A model generated the notes under the pieces. It saw only the letters and a list, made by a program, of their open reading frames with translations, was not told where the DNA came from and ran no database searches. A stretch of DNA of 64,000 bases, from positions 186,001-250,000 of the forward strand of contig NZ_RQGD01000034.1 of assembly GCF_004770745.1 (NCBI RefSeq). The letters run 5' to 3'. This stretch comes from Leptospira ognonensis (GTDB taxonomy: Bacteria; Spirochaetota; Leptospiria; Leptospirales; Leptospiraceae). The position numbers were made by a program, and so were the translations under genes. Of the stretch, positions 18,216 through 27,641 are shown one piece after another. Within the stretch, counting starts at the first letter, position 1. The number at the start of each line of letters is the position of its first letter.

Positions 18216-19169
18216 ATGTATTCATACTCCCATCGCAACATCCTAGACACCCTCCAATTTTCCAAAGAAGACCTAGATTTCCTCATTGGAAAAACAAGAA
18301 TCATGCACGATCTCCACGAATCGGGAAAAGCGTTCGGTATATTGAAAGGAAAACTTCTCGCCTCGCTTTTTTTCGAGGCTTCCACCCGAACGAGGTTGTC
18401 TTTCGAGGCCGCCATGGAAAGGTTAGGTGGGAGGTTGGTCTCCACTGTGGGATTTCAGTTTTCTTCGATTTCAAAGGGCGAAACTCTTTACGACACCATG
18501 AAAATGATCGAAGCATACGCGGATATTGCCGTGATCCGTCACCCTGTGGAAGGTAGTTCCCGCATCGCGGCAGGGGCTGTTTCTATACCCGTCATCAATG
18601 CCGGCGATGGAGCTGGCCAACATCCTACACAAGCACTCCTTGATTTATATACCATCATTTCCGAAAAGGGAAGCTTTGAGGATTTGAGCATTGCCTTCAT
18701 CGGAGATTTGAAATATGGCAGGACCATCCATTCCCTGATCAATTTGCTCAGACATTACAAGGTTCATCTCTACCTCATCTCACCAGAAGAGCTAAGACTG
18801 CCTGAATCGTACAAAAAAAATATAAACGGGTTTCCTATGACTTGGGAGGAAACTACGGATATTAAGGCTGTCTGGGATTCTGATGTTGCATACGTCACTC
18901 GAATCCAAGAAGAAAGATTTCCAGATCATAAAGAATATGAAAAGTTAAAAGACATTTACAAGGTTAACAAGGAGCTTGTGCTCGCTTCCAAAAAAAACAC
19001 GACCATCCTTCATCCCCTCCCTCGGGTCAATGAACTCTCGACAGATGTAGATGACCTTCCGAATGCCGCCTACTTTAGGCAGGCGAAGTATGGTGTCGTC
19101 GTAAGAATGGCCTTATTATGCCTGAGCCTGGGTGTGGAATTTGGCGGAAAAGAAGATGCGCATGGATAA
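18216..19169 (+). CDS. pyrB: Aspartate carbamoyltransferase catalytic subunit
   Basis: This enzyme makes carbamoyl-aspartate from carbamoyl phosphate and aspartate, step two of pyrimidine synthesis. Family motifs are [13 protein letters not shown] (carbamoyl-phosphate loop), [26 protein letters not shown] and LHPLPRVNE (aspartate binding). I chose ATG 18216, giving 317 residues ([13 protein letters not shown]); the upstream TTG at 18195 is possible but adds nothing conserved. The 3-prime end overlaps the DUF2203 gene by 14 bases. No pyrI is adjacent. Confidence 0.94.
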   Translation: MYSYSHRNILDTLQFSKEDLDFLIGKTRIMHDLHESGKAFGILKGKLLASLFFEASTRTRLSFEAAMERLGGRLVSTVGFQFSSISKGETLYDTMKMIEAYADIAVIRHPVEGSSRIAAGAVSIPVINAGDGAGQHPTQALLDLYTIISEKGSFEDLSIAFIGDLKYGRTIHSLINLLRHYKVHLYLISPEELRLPESYKKNINGFPMTWEETTDIKAVWDSDVAYVTRIQEERFPDHKEYEKLKDIYKVNKELVLASKKNTTILHPLPRVNELSTDVDDLPNAAYFRQAKYGVVVRMALLCLSLGVEFGGKEDAHG

Positions 19170-19533
19170 AAAAATTTGGTCTCTCGGTGAGGCTAGGGAA
19201 GTGCTTCCTCTTGTTAAAGAAATTACTAGCGAATATTACAAAGAATCGAGTCTCCTAGCGAGCGAGATTCGGACGAAAGTATATCCAGAAAATATATTGG
19301 AAGAAAAGGAAGATAAGATCTCCTCTCTAGTTCAGAGATGGTCCAATGAAATATTAGCATTGGGTATGGACGTGAAGGGCCTTTGGCTTGTGGATTTTGA
19401 TCACGGAAATGGATATTATTGTTGGACTTGGGGCGAAGAAGACGTGTTATACGAACATGGGTATAATGACGGGTTTCGTTCTCGAAAATTAATCGAAGAT
19501 AAAAAAGAGGAAAATGATGACGGGAATCAATGA
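19156..19533 (+). CDS. DUF2203 family protein
   Basis: A small acidic protein (125 residues from ATG 19156; another ATG at 19162). The DUF2203 hallmarks are the N-terminal [17 protein letters not shown] helix and the C-terminal [22 protein letters not shown] block with its aromatic GYYCWTWGE motif. The biochemical role of the family is not established. It overlaps pyrB at its start and dapL at its end (20 bases), so the three genes form a tight unit. Confidence 0.85.
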   Translation: MRMDKKIWSLGEAREVLPLVKEITSEYYKESSLLASEIRTKVYPENILEEKEDKISSLVQRWSNEILALGMDVKGLWLVDFDHGNGYYCWTWGEEDVLYEHGYNDGFRSRKLIEDKKEENDDGNQ

Positions 19534-20743
19534 ACATTATTTAAAATTAAAAGCGGGCTATCTTTTTCCTGAGATTGGTCGTCGCGTAAAGGCTTATTCG
19601 GAAGCACATCCTTCAGAAAAAATCATACGTCTAGGAATTGGAGATGTGACTCTTCCTCTTGCACCAAGCATCGTAAATGCGATGGTCGATGCGGCAAAAG
19701 AAATGGGAAGTCCAGCCGGTTTCCATGGATACGGACCTGAGCAAGGATACGGATTCTTAATTCAGAAAATCATAGAACATGATTACACTAAACGTGGAGT
19801 AAAAATCGATGAAGACGAAGTATTTGTTTCCGACGGATCTAAATGCGATTGCGGTAACATCCAAGAAATTTTCTCTTTAGATTCAAAGATTGCTGTTGTT
19901 GATCCCGTTTATCCAGTGTATGTTGATACGAATGTCATGGCAGGACGAACAGGGGAAGTTGATGCCAATGGACGATATGAAAATATTGTTTATATGCCAG
20001 CGACCGAAGCCAACAATTTTGAGCCTGATTTTCCGAAAGAGAAAGCTGACATTATTTATCTCTGTTATCCGAACAATCCTACTGGCATGGTAGCTTCCAA
20101 ATCGCGCCTTGCCGAATGGGTAAGTTTTGCCAAAAAATCCGGGAGTATCATCCTTTTTGATTCAGCTTACGAATCCTTCATCCAAGATCCAGAAATTCCA
20201 AAATCGATCTATGAAATTCCTGGCGCTAAAGAAGTGGCGATGGAATTTCGCTCTTTTTCTAAGACTGCTGGTTTTACGGGAACACGATGTGCTTACCTTG
20301 TCATTCCGAAAGAATTAAAAGGCAAAACTTCAAAAGGGGAAGAGGTGAGTTTCAATTCCCTTTGGGCACGCAGACATACAACCAAGTTCAATGGGGTTTC
20401 CTACATCACACAGAAAGGTGCTGAGGCAGTATTTTCGCACCAAGGTCAAAAAGAGATCGGCGAACAGATCGCATACTATATGCAAAATGCGAAGTTGATC
20501 AGAGAAGGTCTCGGTAAAGCAGGGTACACGATCTTTGGCGGAACCAACGCTCCCTACATATGGCTAAAAACTGCTAAGGGTATGAAATCGTGGGAATTTT
20601 TCGATCATTTGCTTACCAATGCGCAGGTCGTAGGAACTCCCGGATCAGGGTTTGGGCCCGCTGGTGAGGGATATTTTCGGCTTTCCGCCTTCGGAAAACG
20701 AGAAGACGTGATTTCTGCTCTCGAACGCATACAAAAATTGTAA
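19514..20743 (+). CDS. dapL: LL-diaminopimelate aminotransferase
   Basis: A 409-residue fold-type I PLP enzyme that converts tetrahydrodipicolinate directly to LL-diaminopimelate, the short lysine/peptidoglycan route used in Leptospira. Signatures include [56 protein letters not shown] and the PLP-lysine in [13 protein letters not shown]. Two ATGs are in tandem (19514 and 19517) behind AGAGGAAA; the second gives the usual MTGINEHY start. It supplies DAP for the cross-links made by PBP1A. Confidence 0.97.
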   Translation: MMTGINEHYLKLKAGYLFPEIGRRVKAYSEAHPSEKIIRLGIGDVTLPLAPSIVNAMVDAAKEMGSPAGFHGYGPEQGYGFLIQKIIEHDYTKRGVKIDEDEVFVSDGSKCDCGNIQEIFSLDSKIAVVDPVYPVYVDTNVMAGRTGEVDANGRYENIVYMPATEANNFEPDFPKEKADIIYLCYPNNPTGMVASKSRLAEWVSFAKKSGSIILFDSAYESFIQDPEIPKSIYEIPGAKEVAMEFRSFSKTAGFTGTRCAYLVIPKELKGKTSKGEEVSFNSLWARRHTTKFNGVSYITQKGAEAVFSHQGQKEIGEQIAYYMQNAKLIREGLGKAGYTIFGGTNAPYIWLKTAKGMKSWEFFDHLLTNAQVVGTPGSGFGPAGEGYFRLSAFGKREDVISALERIQKL

Positions 20744-20795
20744 AAATTGAGCAAGGTTTTCCCAGTAGCTCCGATATATATTACAAGGTAGAGCT

Positions 20796-21785
20796 ATGGG
20801 AAAATGGAAATACATCCTCTTTACGGCACTTGCGGGATTGCATATCTCGCATTTGAGTGCTGTGTCCCCCGAACAAACAAATTTGGGGATATTGATATTC
20901 GAGAACAAAGAGAACATCAATTTTATTAACGTGTGCCTGAGCAATCTAGCACCTCCACAAGAAGAAGCCGCGGCACCAGCAACAACGCCAGGCACACCTG
21001 CGACTGAACCCGCGAAAAAGAATATTGATCATGATTATTTCAAACTTCTGAAAGAAGCCAATCAATCTGACTTTTCGGGCAATATGTGGTATCTGCAAAG
21101 TAATTACACATATTCTTTCCGCCAACTCAGACGAGCTCAGGGTGAATTGAAAAATATCTTTGAAGTTGTATTGCAAAAGTACATCGAAGATGCAAGATCC
21201 CTTCTTGAATCGGCGGCCCCTACGATCATTCGTTCCAATGATAGCCAATCCAAAGCTCTCCTTCGTCTGGGCTTTCGGGACTTAAGGTCAGCAGAAGATT
21301 TGTATACAACAGGTCTCAATTCAAGCCCACACCAATTTCGATATAAGCTAACACTTTACAGAGAAGGCATTTTGACCCTCAGACGTGCCAAACGTTTTGC
21401 CATACTTGCGATGATTTATAGCAAAACACCTGATGAGGATAAGCCTGAATACCAATACCGATCCAACGAAGATCTAAAAGAAGCACGTGCAGAAGAGAAA
21501 CAGAGAAATTACGAAAAGGTTCGCGATACTTTGATCAACTTCATCGAAAACAAAAGAATGGAACGCACAGTACAACCTCCGGGCAATCCTGATGCGAAAC
21601 CATTGGATTTGTTAGAACAACATGATGATAATTACGGCTTCATTACCGCAAAGCGTCTGGATTTGTTAATCGAAGCAAACCTTCAAATCAAAGAAACCGA
21701 AGGTGCTAAGAGGGAATCTGTTCCTCCTGTTCCTGCTTTTGATGATAAGGGTACCATTACGTATCCACAAACCCCAAATAAATAA
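20796..21785 (+). CDS. Exported alpha-helical protein, possible FcpA-like flagellar sheath protein
   Basis: A 329-residue protein (about 37 kDa) with a signal peptide (MGKWKYILFTALAGLHISHLSA), an Ala/Pro/Thr-rich linker near residues 50-72 (EEAAAPATTPGTPATEP), and then a long all-helical region rich in Arg, Lys, Tyr and Leu (YSFRQLRRAQGELKNIFE; YREGILTLRRAKRFAILAMI). Size, export signal, Pro/Ala linker and helical body resemble the Leptospira flagellar coiling protein FcpA, but I recall that family only loosely and could not compare sequences. It is preceded by AAGGTAGAG and followed one base later by a second exported helical protein. Confidence 0.75.
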   Translation: MGKWKYILFTALAGLHISHLSAVSPEQTNLGILIFENKENINFINVCLSNLAPPQEEAAAPATTPGTPATEPAKKNIDHDYFKLLKEANQSDFSGNMWYLQSNYTYSFRQLRRAQGELKNIFEVVLQKYIEDARSLLESAAPTIIRSNDSQSKALLRLGFRDLRSAEDLYTTGLNSSPHQFRYKLTLYREGILTLRRAKRFAILAMIYSKTPDEDKPEYQYRSNEDLKEARAEEKQRNYEKVRDTLINFIENKRMERTVQPPGNPDAKPLDLLEQHDDNYGFITAKRLDLLIEANLQIKETEGAKRESVPPVPAFDDKGTITYPQTPNK

Positions 21786-21786
21786 G

Positions 21787-22425
21787 ATGAAACCTATACT
21801 CTACCTACTCATCTTTAGTTTTAGCCTTTCACTCATAGGAAAGACAACACTTTCCTATCGAGAAAGAAAGAAGCAGTTTGATCAAAAAATAAACCTGCTC
21901 TTTGATATCAGAGAAAATCTCAACCTGGAAGAAGAATCAGGCAAAAACCCATTACAAGCGGTAAGACAGAATGTGGAAGAAGCTTACCGAGTAGGTGCAA
22001 GAGCAGAAATGGAAAAAAGTCTTTCACTTGCCGAAGGTGAAATCCTTTTTGTCGCTCGTAAGCTCTGTTCCAAGATGGAAGATATTTCTGCAGATCTTTA
22101 CCAGAAAGCCCAAGTCAGCTACTACTTAGTCGAGACCGATGAAAAAAACTCTGGTAAAAAAATGGAGTGGGACACGAAGGAAAAAATTTCTCGGTATTTG
22201 GGAATGGCAAAGACTGAAAAAGACCACGCGAAAGAATTTTTCCTCTCGGGCAACTATCATATGTCACTTCACACCTATAAGAGATCGATCATTTACTCAC
22301 TTCTCTCTCTTCGAACGCAAGGTAGTGATGCGCCAGAAGGTTACACAAATGCAGCCAATTCCTGGGCGGAACCTGTTTGGCAATCGGTTAACAAACAAAA
22401 ACTAGGAACCATCCAAACAAACTAA
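21787..22425 (+). CDS. Exported alpha-helical protein, partner of the preceding gene
   Basis: A 212-residue protein starting at ATG 21787, one base after the previous stop; in-frame codons upstream belong to the neighbour. It has a signal peptide (MKPILYLLIFSFSLSLIG) and a mature part that is almost entirely helical and charged (YRERKKQFDQKINLLFDIREN; VEEAYRVGARAEMEKSLSLAEGEI; HMSLHTYKRSIIYSLLSLR). The lengths and spacing of the helices resemble a smaller version of the upstream protein, suggesting a two-component periplasmic structure. I do not recognise a named family. Confidence 0.78.
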   Translation: MKPILYLLIFSFSLSLIGKTTLSYRERKKQFDQKINLLFDIRENLNLEEESGKNPLQAVRQNVEEAYRVGARAEMEKSLSLAEGEILFVARKLCSKMEDISADLYQKAQVSYYLVETDEKNSGKKMEWDTKEKISRYLGMAKTEKDHAKEFFLSGNYHMSLHTYKRSIIYSLLSLRTQGSDAPEGYTNAANSWAEPVWQSVNKQKLGTIQTN

Positions 22426-22452
22426 AATTTAGATTTTCACTTTAGGTTATTT

Positions 22453-23646
22453 TTGCAAAATGACTCGAAAGTGAAAATCGAGTCTCTCTACAAGCACTTC
22501 CTTATGACTAGAGCTAGTCATTTACCTGTTGTGAATCTAGAAGGTAATTTAATCGGATTTATTTCCAAAGATAGAATCTTGCGTGAGTTAGCTGATCTTG
22601 GGGAAGAAAGACCAGATTATGAAAAGATACCCTTAGAAATTTTAGATAGAGAGATGAATGAAGGGTTACTCAATTTTTTTAAGGACTCGAGTAAACTTCC
22701 CGTATTGGATGAGTTTGGGGTAAGGAAGGAATTTTGGGACAAACCGAGATTTCTTGCTGAATTTTCGAAACTCGATGCCTCTTCTAAAAAAGATCCCAAG
22801 TTAGTCGATATCATTGAGAAAAATGAAAAGCGCCGTGACTCCCGAGAGTCCATCCATTGGTACATGGAATTAATCCTATCTAATTTCCCGGATGGACTAC
22901 TTTCCACAGATGTCTCAGGAAATACGGTTTTTTATAACGAATCCTTTGAGCGAAAGTTTCTCCCGCTTCCTTTTTTTAAGGATTCGATTGAGATTGCTGA
23001 GAGATTTTTAAGAGATCTAAATCGAGATCTTTTTGCAAATTATCTAAAGGACAACGATCTAGAGATTGAATCTAAAGAACATTCTGTATACGAACTCCAG
23101 TCCCTTGTGAAGGAACTGGATGCCTTTGTTAAAATTGTGACACTTCGTAACGAAGAGAAAGTTGTCGGATTCCTTTACCAACTGTCGCCTCTGGCACAAA
23201 AAGTAGATTCTCTTTCCAAAAAGGGCACAATCTTTCCCGATCTCGATGAAGCTCTCTCTTCAAAATATCCATTGGAACGCGTGTTAGAGGAACTGGAATC
23301 TCGGTATATCTATGAAACTTTAAAAAGGAATCGGAACAATATTTCTCATGCCGCTTCGGAACTCGCGATACCGCGCACGACCTTACAGAACCGGATCAAA
23401 TTTTTAAAGATCTCGGAAAAGTTCAAGGAAGAGGAAACGGGCAAAAAAAAGGTAATTCCCAGAAAGCGTTCTGATTTGGCTCAGGCCTTAAAGAAAATAC
23501 TGCCCAAAAAAGCCGAAACAACAAAGGCAAAGTCTACTCCAAAAAAGAAACAAGCTAAGCCACCGGCAAAACAGATCCTTAAGAAAAAAGGTTCGGTAGC
23601 GAAAAAGAAAACCAAATCCGTGCAAAAGATAAAAAAAAGACGTTGA
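22453..23646 (+). CDS. CBS-PAS-Fis regulator with lysine-rich C-terminal tail
   Basis: A 397-residue soluble protein. Residues 1-110 look like a CBS domain pair fragment (HLPVVNLEGNLIGFISKDRILREL; KLPVLDEFG), residues 130-240 are PAS-like (MELILSNFPDGLLSTDVSGNTVFYNESF), and 275-325 are a Fis-type HTH (YIYETLKRNRNNISHAASELAIPRTTLQNRI). It lacks the AAA+ module of NtrC activators. The last 70 residues are histone-H1-like, with many KKK and AKP-type repeats (PKKKQAKPPAKQILKKKG). Start TTG at 22453. Likely binds DNA in response to a nucleotide or small molecule; the target is unknown. Directly upstream of rho. Confidence 0.8.
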   Translation: MQNDSKVKIESLYKHFLMTRASHLPVVNLEGNLIGFISKDRILRELADLGEERPDYEKIPLEILDREMNEGLLNFFKDSSKLPVLDEFGVRKEFWDKPRFLAEFSKLDASSKKDPKLVDIIEKNEKRRDSRESIHWYMELILSNFPDGLLSTDVSGNTVFYNESFERKFLPLPFFKDSIEIAERFLRDLNRDLFANYLKDNDLEIESKEHSVYELQSLVKELDAFVKIVTLRNEEKVVGFLYQLSPLAQKVDSLSKKGTIFPDLDEALSSKYPLERVLEELESRYIYETLKRNRNNISHAASELAIPRTTLQNRIKFLKISEKFKEEETGKKKVIPRKRSDLAQALKKILPKKAETTKAKSTPKKKQAKPPAKQILKKKGSVAKKKTKSVQKIKKRR

Positions 23647-23662
23647 CGAATTTTTCCTGAGG

Positions 23663-23692
23663 TTGACCCTTTCCTTACCATTTAGGTAAACT
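23663..23692 (+). promoter_or_regulatory. Candidate sigma-70 promoter and leader of rho
   Basis: TTGACC (23663-23668), an 18-base spacer and TAAACT (23687-23692) form a plausible promoter in the 130-base gap before rho. The resulting leader of about 75 bases contains a small hairpin (ATGGCC/GGTCAT around 23709-23724). Rho is autoregulated in other bacteria; regulation here is conjecture. Confidence 0.5.
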
Positions 23693-23776
23693 TCTACTTC
23701 GCTTCACTGATGGCCTTTCGGTCATAAATGGTTTCCCAATTTCAAATTCAAAATTCAAACAAGATGTAAAATTTCT

Positions 23777-25180
23777 ATGGCGTCACGCAAACAAGAAGAA
23801 CTCCCATTATCCAACCCTGAAGAACAGCCTGAATACTCGAACGGCATTATGGACCAAGAAGAAGGTTCCGAGCCTCCTAAACAATTTAAGAAAAAACGCG
23901 GTAGGTATGAAGGTCCCATTCCTCCGTCTCTCGATTTAGTCGAACTCAAGAAAAAGAACATAAACGAACTAGCTGATTTAGCGAAGGGTCTCGGCGTTGA
24001 AAACACGCATGGACTCAAAAAACAAAATCTTATGTTCGCTCTCCTTCAGGCCCAAACCGAGAAAGACGGACAAGTGCACGCTGCGGGTGTTATGGAAAAG
24101 CTTCCCGATGGCTATGGATTTTTACGATCACCTGATTATAATTATGTTCCAGGTCCAGATGACATTTATGTATCCCCTTCACAAATCAAGCTCTTTGGGC
24201 TGAGAACCGGTGATACAGTTGAGGGACTCATTCGACCTCCAAAAGAAGCAGAACGTTTTTTTGCGATGCTGCGAGTGGAATCGATCAATGGGTATCCCGT
24301 TGAAGTAGCACAGAAGAGAAATCTTTTCGATAACCTAACTCCGCTTTATCCAGATGAAAAAATCAATATGGAGTTTGATCCCAGTCATATGGACACTCGC
24401 ATCATTGATCTTATGTGTCCAATCGGAAAAGGTCAGAGAGCACTGATTGTGGCACCACCTAGAACTGGTAAAACGGTTCTTATGCAATCCATTGCCAATG
24501 CGATTACAAGAAACCATCCAGAGATTTTTCTCATCGTACTTCTGATTGATGAACGTCCAGAAGAGGTGACAGATATGGCTCGCCATGTAAAAGGTGAAGT
24601 TGTCAGTTCCACATTTGATGAGCCGGCACAAAGGCACGTACAAGTAGCCGAGATGGTCATTGAAAAAGCAAAACGTCTTGTGGAACATGGTAGAGATGTA
24701 GTCATTTTACTCGATTCGATCACAAGGCTTGCTCGTGCTTACAACCAGGTGGTACCCACATCAGGGAAAATCCTCTCAGGTGGTGTGGATTCCAATGCTC
24801 TCCACAAACCGAAACGATTTTTTGGCGCAGCCAGAAATATCGAGGAAGGCGGTTCTCTTACCATCATCGCGACGGCTCTCATTGATACAGGCTCTAGAAT
24901 GGATGAGGTGATTTTCGAGGAATTTAAGGGTACGGGCAATATGGAAATCCACTTGGACAGAAAACTCGCGGACAAGCGTATTTTCCCTGCCATTGACATC
25001 AACAGGTCTGGGACGCGGAAAGAGGAACTCCTCTTACCACAAGATGTGCTCACGCGTGTCTTTATCCTTCGAAAAGTACTTTCTCCCATGAGCATCACCG
25101 AAAGTATGGAACTATTGATCGAAAAGATGCGAACCTCGAAGACCAATGATTCGTTTTTGGCGAGCATGAACACGAACTAA
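23777..25180 (+). CDS. rho: Transcription termination factor Rho
   Basis: A 467-residue hexameric RNA-dependent ATPase. After a charged N-terminal insertion (residues 1-50, with KQFKKKRGR) come the Rho N domain ([20 protein letters not shown]), the cold-shock-like RNA-binding domain ([26 protein letters not shown]) and the ATPase core with Walker [28 protein letters not shown], and [12 protein letters not shown]. The insertion makes it about 48 residues longer than E. coli Rho. rpmE follows after 10 bases. Confidence 0.98.
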   Translation: MASRKQEELPLSNPEEQPEYSNGIMDQEEGSEPPKQFKKKRGRYEGPIPPSLDLVELKKKNINELADLAKGLGVENTHGLKKQNLMFALLQAQTEKDGQVHAAGVMEKLPDGYGFLRSPDYNYVPGPDDIYVSPSQIKLFGLRTGDTVEGLIRPPKEAERFFAMLRVESINGYPVEVAQKRNLFDNLTPLYPDEKINMEFDPSHMDTRIIDLMCPIGKGQRALIVAPPRTGKTVLMQSIANAITRNHPEIFLIVLLIDERPEEVTDMARHVKGEVVSSTFDEPAQRHVQVAEMVIEKAKRLVEHGRDVVILLDSITRLARAYNQVVPTSGKILSGGVDSNALHKPKRFFGAARNIEEGGSLTIIATALIDTGSRMDEVIFEEFKGTGNMEIHLDRKLADKRIFPAIDINRSGTRKEELLLPQDVLTRVFILRKVLSPMSITESMELLIEKMRTSKTNDSFLASMNTN

Positions 25181-25190
25181 GAAGGGCACC

Positions 25191-25391
25191 ATGAAGACTG
25201 ACATCCATCCAAAATACGTAGCTGCGAAAATCAAGTGTGCATGTGGAAACGTGATCGAAACCAGATCTTATGCTGGTGATATGAGCGTTGAGATTTGCTC
25301 TCAGTGCCATCCATTTTTCACAGGGAAATCAAAGCTCATCGATACAGCTGGCCGAGTAGATAAATTCAAGAAAAAATACAAAATGAAATAG
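25191..25391 (+). CDS. rpmE: 50S ribosomal protein L31, zinc-binding form
   Basis: A 66-residue protein with the C+ form zinc ligands: KCACGN near residue 16-19 and [13 protein letters not shown] near 36-39. [10 protein letters not shown] at the start and the [12 protein letters not shown] tail are typical. It follows rho by 10 bases with the AAGGGC site, so it is cotranscribed, an arrangement seen in many bacteria. Confidence 0.97.
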   Translation: MKTDIHPKYVAAKIKCACGNVIETRSYAGDMSVEICSQCHPFFTGKSKLIDTAGRVDKFKKKYKMK

Positions 25392-25446
25392 GACTTCCGT
25401 CCTCTGACTTTCGTCTAAATTTTGGATTGTTTTTAGGAGTTACCAA

Positions 25447-26235
25447 ATGGCAGTGATGGACTTTAACAGATATAAGGAAATCAACGACCAAAGGTTGAAC
25501 TACCGGGAAATGGAGGATGCCAATGTGGTATCCTACTATCGCAATACGGGCTGTGGTGATGGGTATCGCATCTATTTGAAAGTAAATGACCATGGGCTCG
25601 TTGAAGATGCGAGCTACACGACGACAGGTTGCGGCTTCGGAATCGTCGCTTTGGCCATGGCCACGGAGTATGCGAAGGGTAAATCCATGGAAGATTTACG
25701 CAAACTAACTCCAGAAATCTTAGAAACCCTTTTTGAATTCCCCGAGCGAAGGAAAAATTACCCTGAATCTGCCGTCGCAGCTTTGAAAAAAGCGGTCGAA
25801 GATTGGGAAAAGGGTGCTACTGTTCCTCCTGAAAAGCGAGTGAGCAAAGCAAAGGCACTAGAACTTCTCGCGAACCAAGGCCATCTGAGAGAAGCAGATC
25901 TTTCCAGTGTGATGATAGAGAAAGAAAACTTAAACGGTGTCGATTTCTCTCATGCAAATTTGAATAATGCCTTTTTACAAAATTCTAGTTTCGTTGGTGC
26001 TAACTTTTCTGGCACAAATTTGAGAGCCTCCTTTTTGAATGGAGCCGACCTCAGAAAGGCAAATTTCCGAGGAGCTGACTTGCGTTGGGCTAAACTTGCA
26101 GGCGCAGACATTGAAGGTGCGGATTTTACGGGTGCTCTTTATGACATTGGAACGCGTGTAGACCAAAAACAGATGTATATCTTTGATGTGATGACAAAAG
26201 CAGGGAAGGATCTTTACGTTTCCACGGAAGAATAG
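25447..26235 (+). CDS. NifU/IscU-like scaffold domain fused to pentapeptide repeats
   Basis: A 262-residue fusion. Residues 1-122 are an IscU/NifU N-domain with NTGCGDGYRI (Cys36, Asp38), TTTGCGFGIVALAMATEYAKGKS (Cys62) and a C-terminal helix. The third cluster cysteine is replaced: E. coli IscU His105-Cys106 corresponds here to Asn104-Tyr105 (KNYPESAVAAL). Residues 148-232 are a pentapeptide-repeat stack (ADLSS, VDFSH, ANLNN, SFVGA, NLRAS and so on, A(D/N)LXX pattern). It has an excellent TTAGGAG site. Whether it assembles Fe-S clusters is doubtful with two cysteines. The neighbour at 26241 may be coexpressed. Confidence 0.85.
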   Translation: MAVMDFNRYKEINDQRLNYREMEDANVVSYYRNTGCGDGYRIYLKVNDHGLVEDASYTTTGCGFGIVALAMATEYAKGKSMEDLRKLTPEILETLFEFPERRKNYPESAVAALKKAVEDWEKGATVPPEKRVSKAKALELLANQGHLREADLSSVMIEKENLNGVDFSHANLNNAFLQNSSFVGANFSGTNLRASFLNGADLRKANFRGADLRWAKLAGADIEGADFTGALYDIGTRVDQKQMYIFDVMTKAGKDLYVSTEE

Positions 26236-26240
26236 TACGA

Positions 26241-26429
26241 ATGAAAGTCGGTGAAAAGGTAAAAATCACCAAACGAACTTTCCTAAATCAAGGGATTTTT
26301 ATATTTACAGGTTCTACTGTAGAAATAAAAGACATACAGGCTGAAATGGCGACGGTCATTTATTTCGATAAAGAAGGCCATCCTCACGATCTACAATTGT
26401 CTCTTTCGGACCTCGGTCCTTTAGACTAG
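26241..26429 (+). CDS. Small hypothetical protein
   Basis: A 62-residue protein starting five bases after the NifU-pentapeptide stop. It reads as a compact beta protein (MKVGEKVKITKRTFLNQGIFIFTGSTVEIKDIQAEMATVIYFDKEG), with alternating charged and hydrophobic residues like an SH3/KOW-type barrel. I recognise no family. The composition and close spacing favour a real gene in the same operon. Confidence 0.6.
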   Translation: MKVGEKVKITKRTFLNQGIFIFTGSTVEIKDIQAEMATVIYFDKEGHPHDLQLSLSDLGPLD

Positions 26430-26442
26430 AATACCGAATTTC

Positions 26443-26468
26443 TTGACACAATAGTCAGATTCTATAAC
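26443..26468 (+). promoter_or_regulatory. Candidate promoter for the STAS gene
   Basis: A perfect -35 TTGACA (26443-26448) is followed by TATAAC (26463-26468). The 14-base spacer is shorter than the 16-18 optimum, so activity may be low or require a factor. It lies in the 71-base gap between the small protein and the STAS gene. Confidence 0.4.
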
Positions 26469-26500
26469 CTATTGCTATCGTTTGATTTTATTGATAATCC

Positions 26501-26860
26501 ATGCTCATCCAATCTCATTCTCAAGAAGACCATTTGCTTTTCTCAATCCAACAGGATATTTTGATGGAAAACTCACGCGAGTTTTATCATGAGTTTGAGC
26601 GAGCCATGGAAGGAAAAGCTTTCCTTCGTATCACCTTAAACTTTGCGGCCGTTAAATTTTTGGACTCCTCTGGGATCGGTGCTGTGATCAAAGCATCATC
26701 AGCCTTACACAATAAAGGCATTGAAATTTTCGTAACAAATTTAAACAAAAATTTAAACTCCGTGTTTCGTCTCTCGGGACTCAATCACATACTTTCGATT
26801 CTGACCCTAGACGAGTATCTCTCTAAGTTTCCAGAATTTAGAAAGGCTTTGGAACCTTAA
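26501..26860 (+). CDS. STAS-domain anti-sigma factor antagonist
   Basis: A 119-residue single STAS domain (SpoIIAA/RsbV type). The phosphorylation motif FLDSSGIGAVIKASSAL contains the conserved serine that a kinase modifies to switch partner binding. It would act with a PP2C (SpoIIE-type) phosphatase and an RsbW-like kinase. Two PP2C sensors occur in this window (32067 and the broken one at 54952), but none is adjacent, so the partner is not known. The next gene starts one base after the stop. Confidence 0.9.
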   Translation: MLIQSHSQEDHLLFSIQQDILMENSREFYHEFERAMEGKAFLRITLNFAAVKFLDSSGIGAVIKASSALHNKGIEIFVTNLNKNLNSVFRLSGLNHILSILTLDEYLSKFPEFRKALEP

Positions 26861-26861
26861 A

Positions 26862-27629
26862 ATGAAAAATAAATTTTCCATATTTCTTCTGTCATGTTTT
26901 TTGATTCTGAATGTTTTCATCAGCTGCAGTAGCGGCGTGAAGTCTAGAGAGTTACTTTTCCGAAACAATGATTTTGCGACCTATAGCATCAAACGGGAAA
27001 ATATAACGCTTAAATCGGAGTCGAGACTTCCAAAATCATTCTCACATCCCGTAGAAATTTCAGAACAGAAATTACTCGATCTTCTCGGAAATCTAAAATA
27101 TAAAAGCGAAAGCTCTTACGGGAATCTAAATCTTTATATTTTTGAAGAAGAAGAGATCAAGGAATTTGCCGTAGATTTGGCAGATGCCTTACAGAAAGTA
27201 AAACCAAGTGAAATTTTACTCGTAATTTCTAAATTCAATCCACTTAGGTCTGTTGTTTCTCATTATGCAAGAACTGGATTTTATATCTGGTCCACTGAAA
27301 ATACGATTGAGATTCTATTTGGTGAAATACAACAAGAGATTGCCTTTGATGAACAAGGCAATTACTTTGATTGGTCTCGCATTCCAGAAATTTCTTTCGA
27401 CAATACGGCCGACTCAAGTTTCGTTATAGCCAACCCTAGTTTTACATTTAAGCAAGTAGAGGGTTTCAAAAACCGTCGATGGATCGTCTTTAACAAGTCT
27501 GATTTGAATCGGGTGAAATTTGAGAAACGTAAAAATGCCTCTAAAGATGTAAAGAAGACCATTGATTCCGATATGACGCCAGAGAAAAGGGTCGATCGCG
27601 ATGAGGATGACGCGATTTTACAAGAGTAG
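26862..27629 (+). CDS. Probable lipoprotein of unknown function
   Basis: A 255-residue protein with a hydrophobic signal (FSIFLLSCFLILNVFISC) and a lipobox cysteine in NVFISCSSG, which fits the relaxed spirochete rule. The mature part is rich in Lys, Glu and Phe with no motif I recognise, and ends in a charged, Asp-rich tail (KRVDRDEDDAILQE). The ATG is one base from the STAS stop, suggesting coupled expression. It is convergent with the FapA gene, separated by 12 bases. Confidence 0.75.
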   Translation: MKNKFSIFLLSCFLILNVFISCSSGVKSRELLFRNNDFATYSIKRENITLKSESRLPKSFSHPVEISEQKLLDLLGNLKYKSESSYGNLNLYIFEEEEIKEFAVDLADALQKVKPSEILLVISKFNPLRSVVSHYARTGFYIWSTENTIEILFGEIQQEIAFDEQGNYFDWSRIPEISFDNTADSSFVIANPSFTFKQVEGFKNRRWIVFNKSDLNRVKFEKRKNASKDVKKTIDSDMTPEKRVDRDEDDAILQE

Positions 27630-27641
27630 CATGCTTTTATA

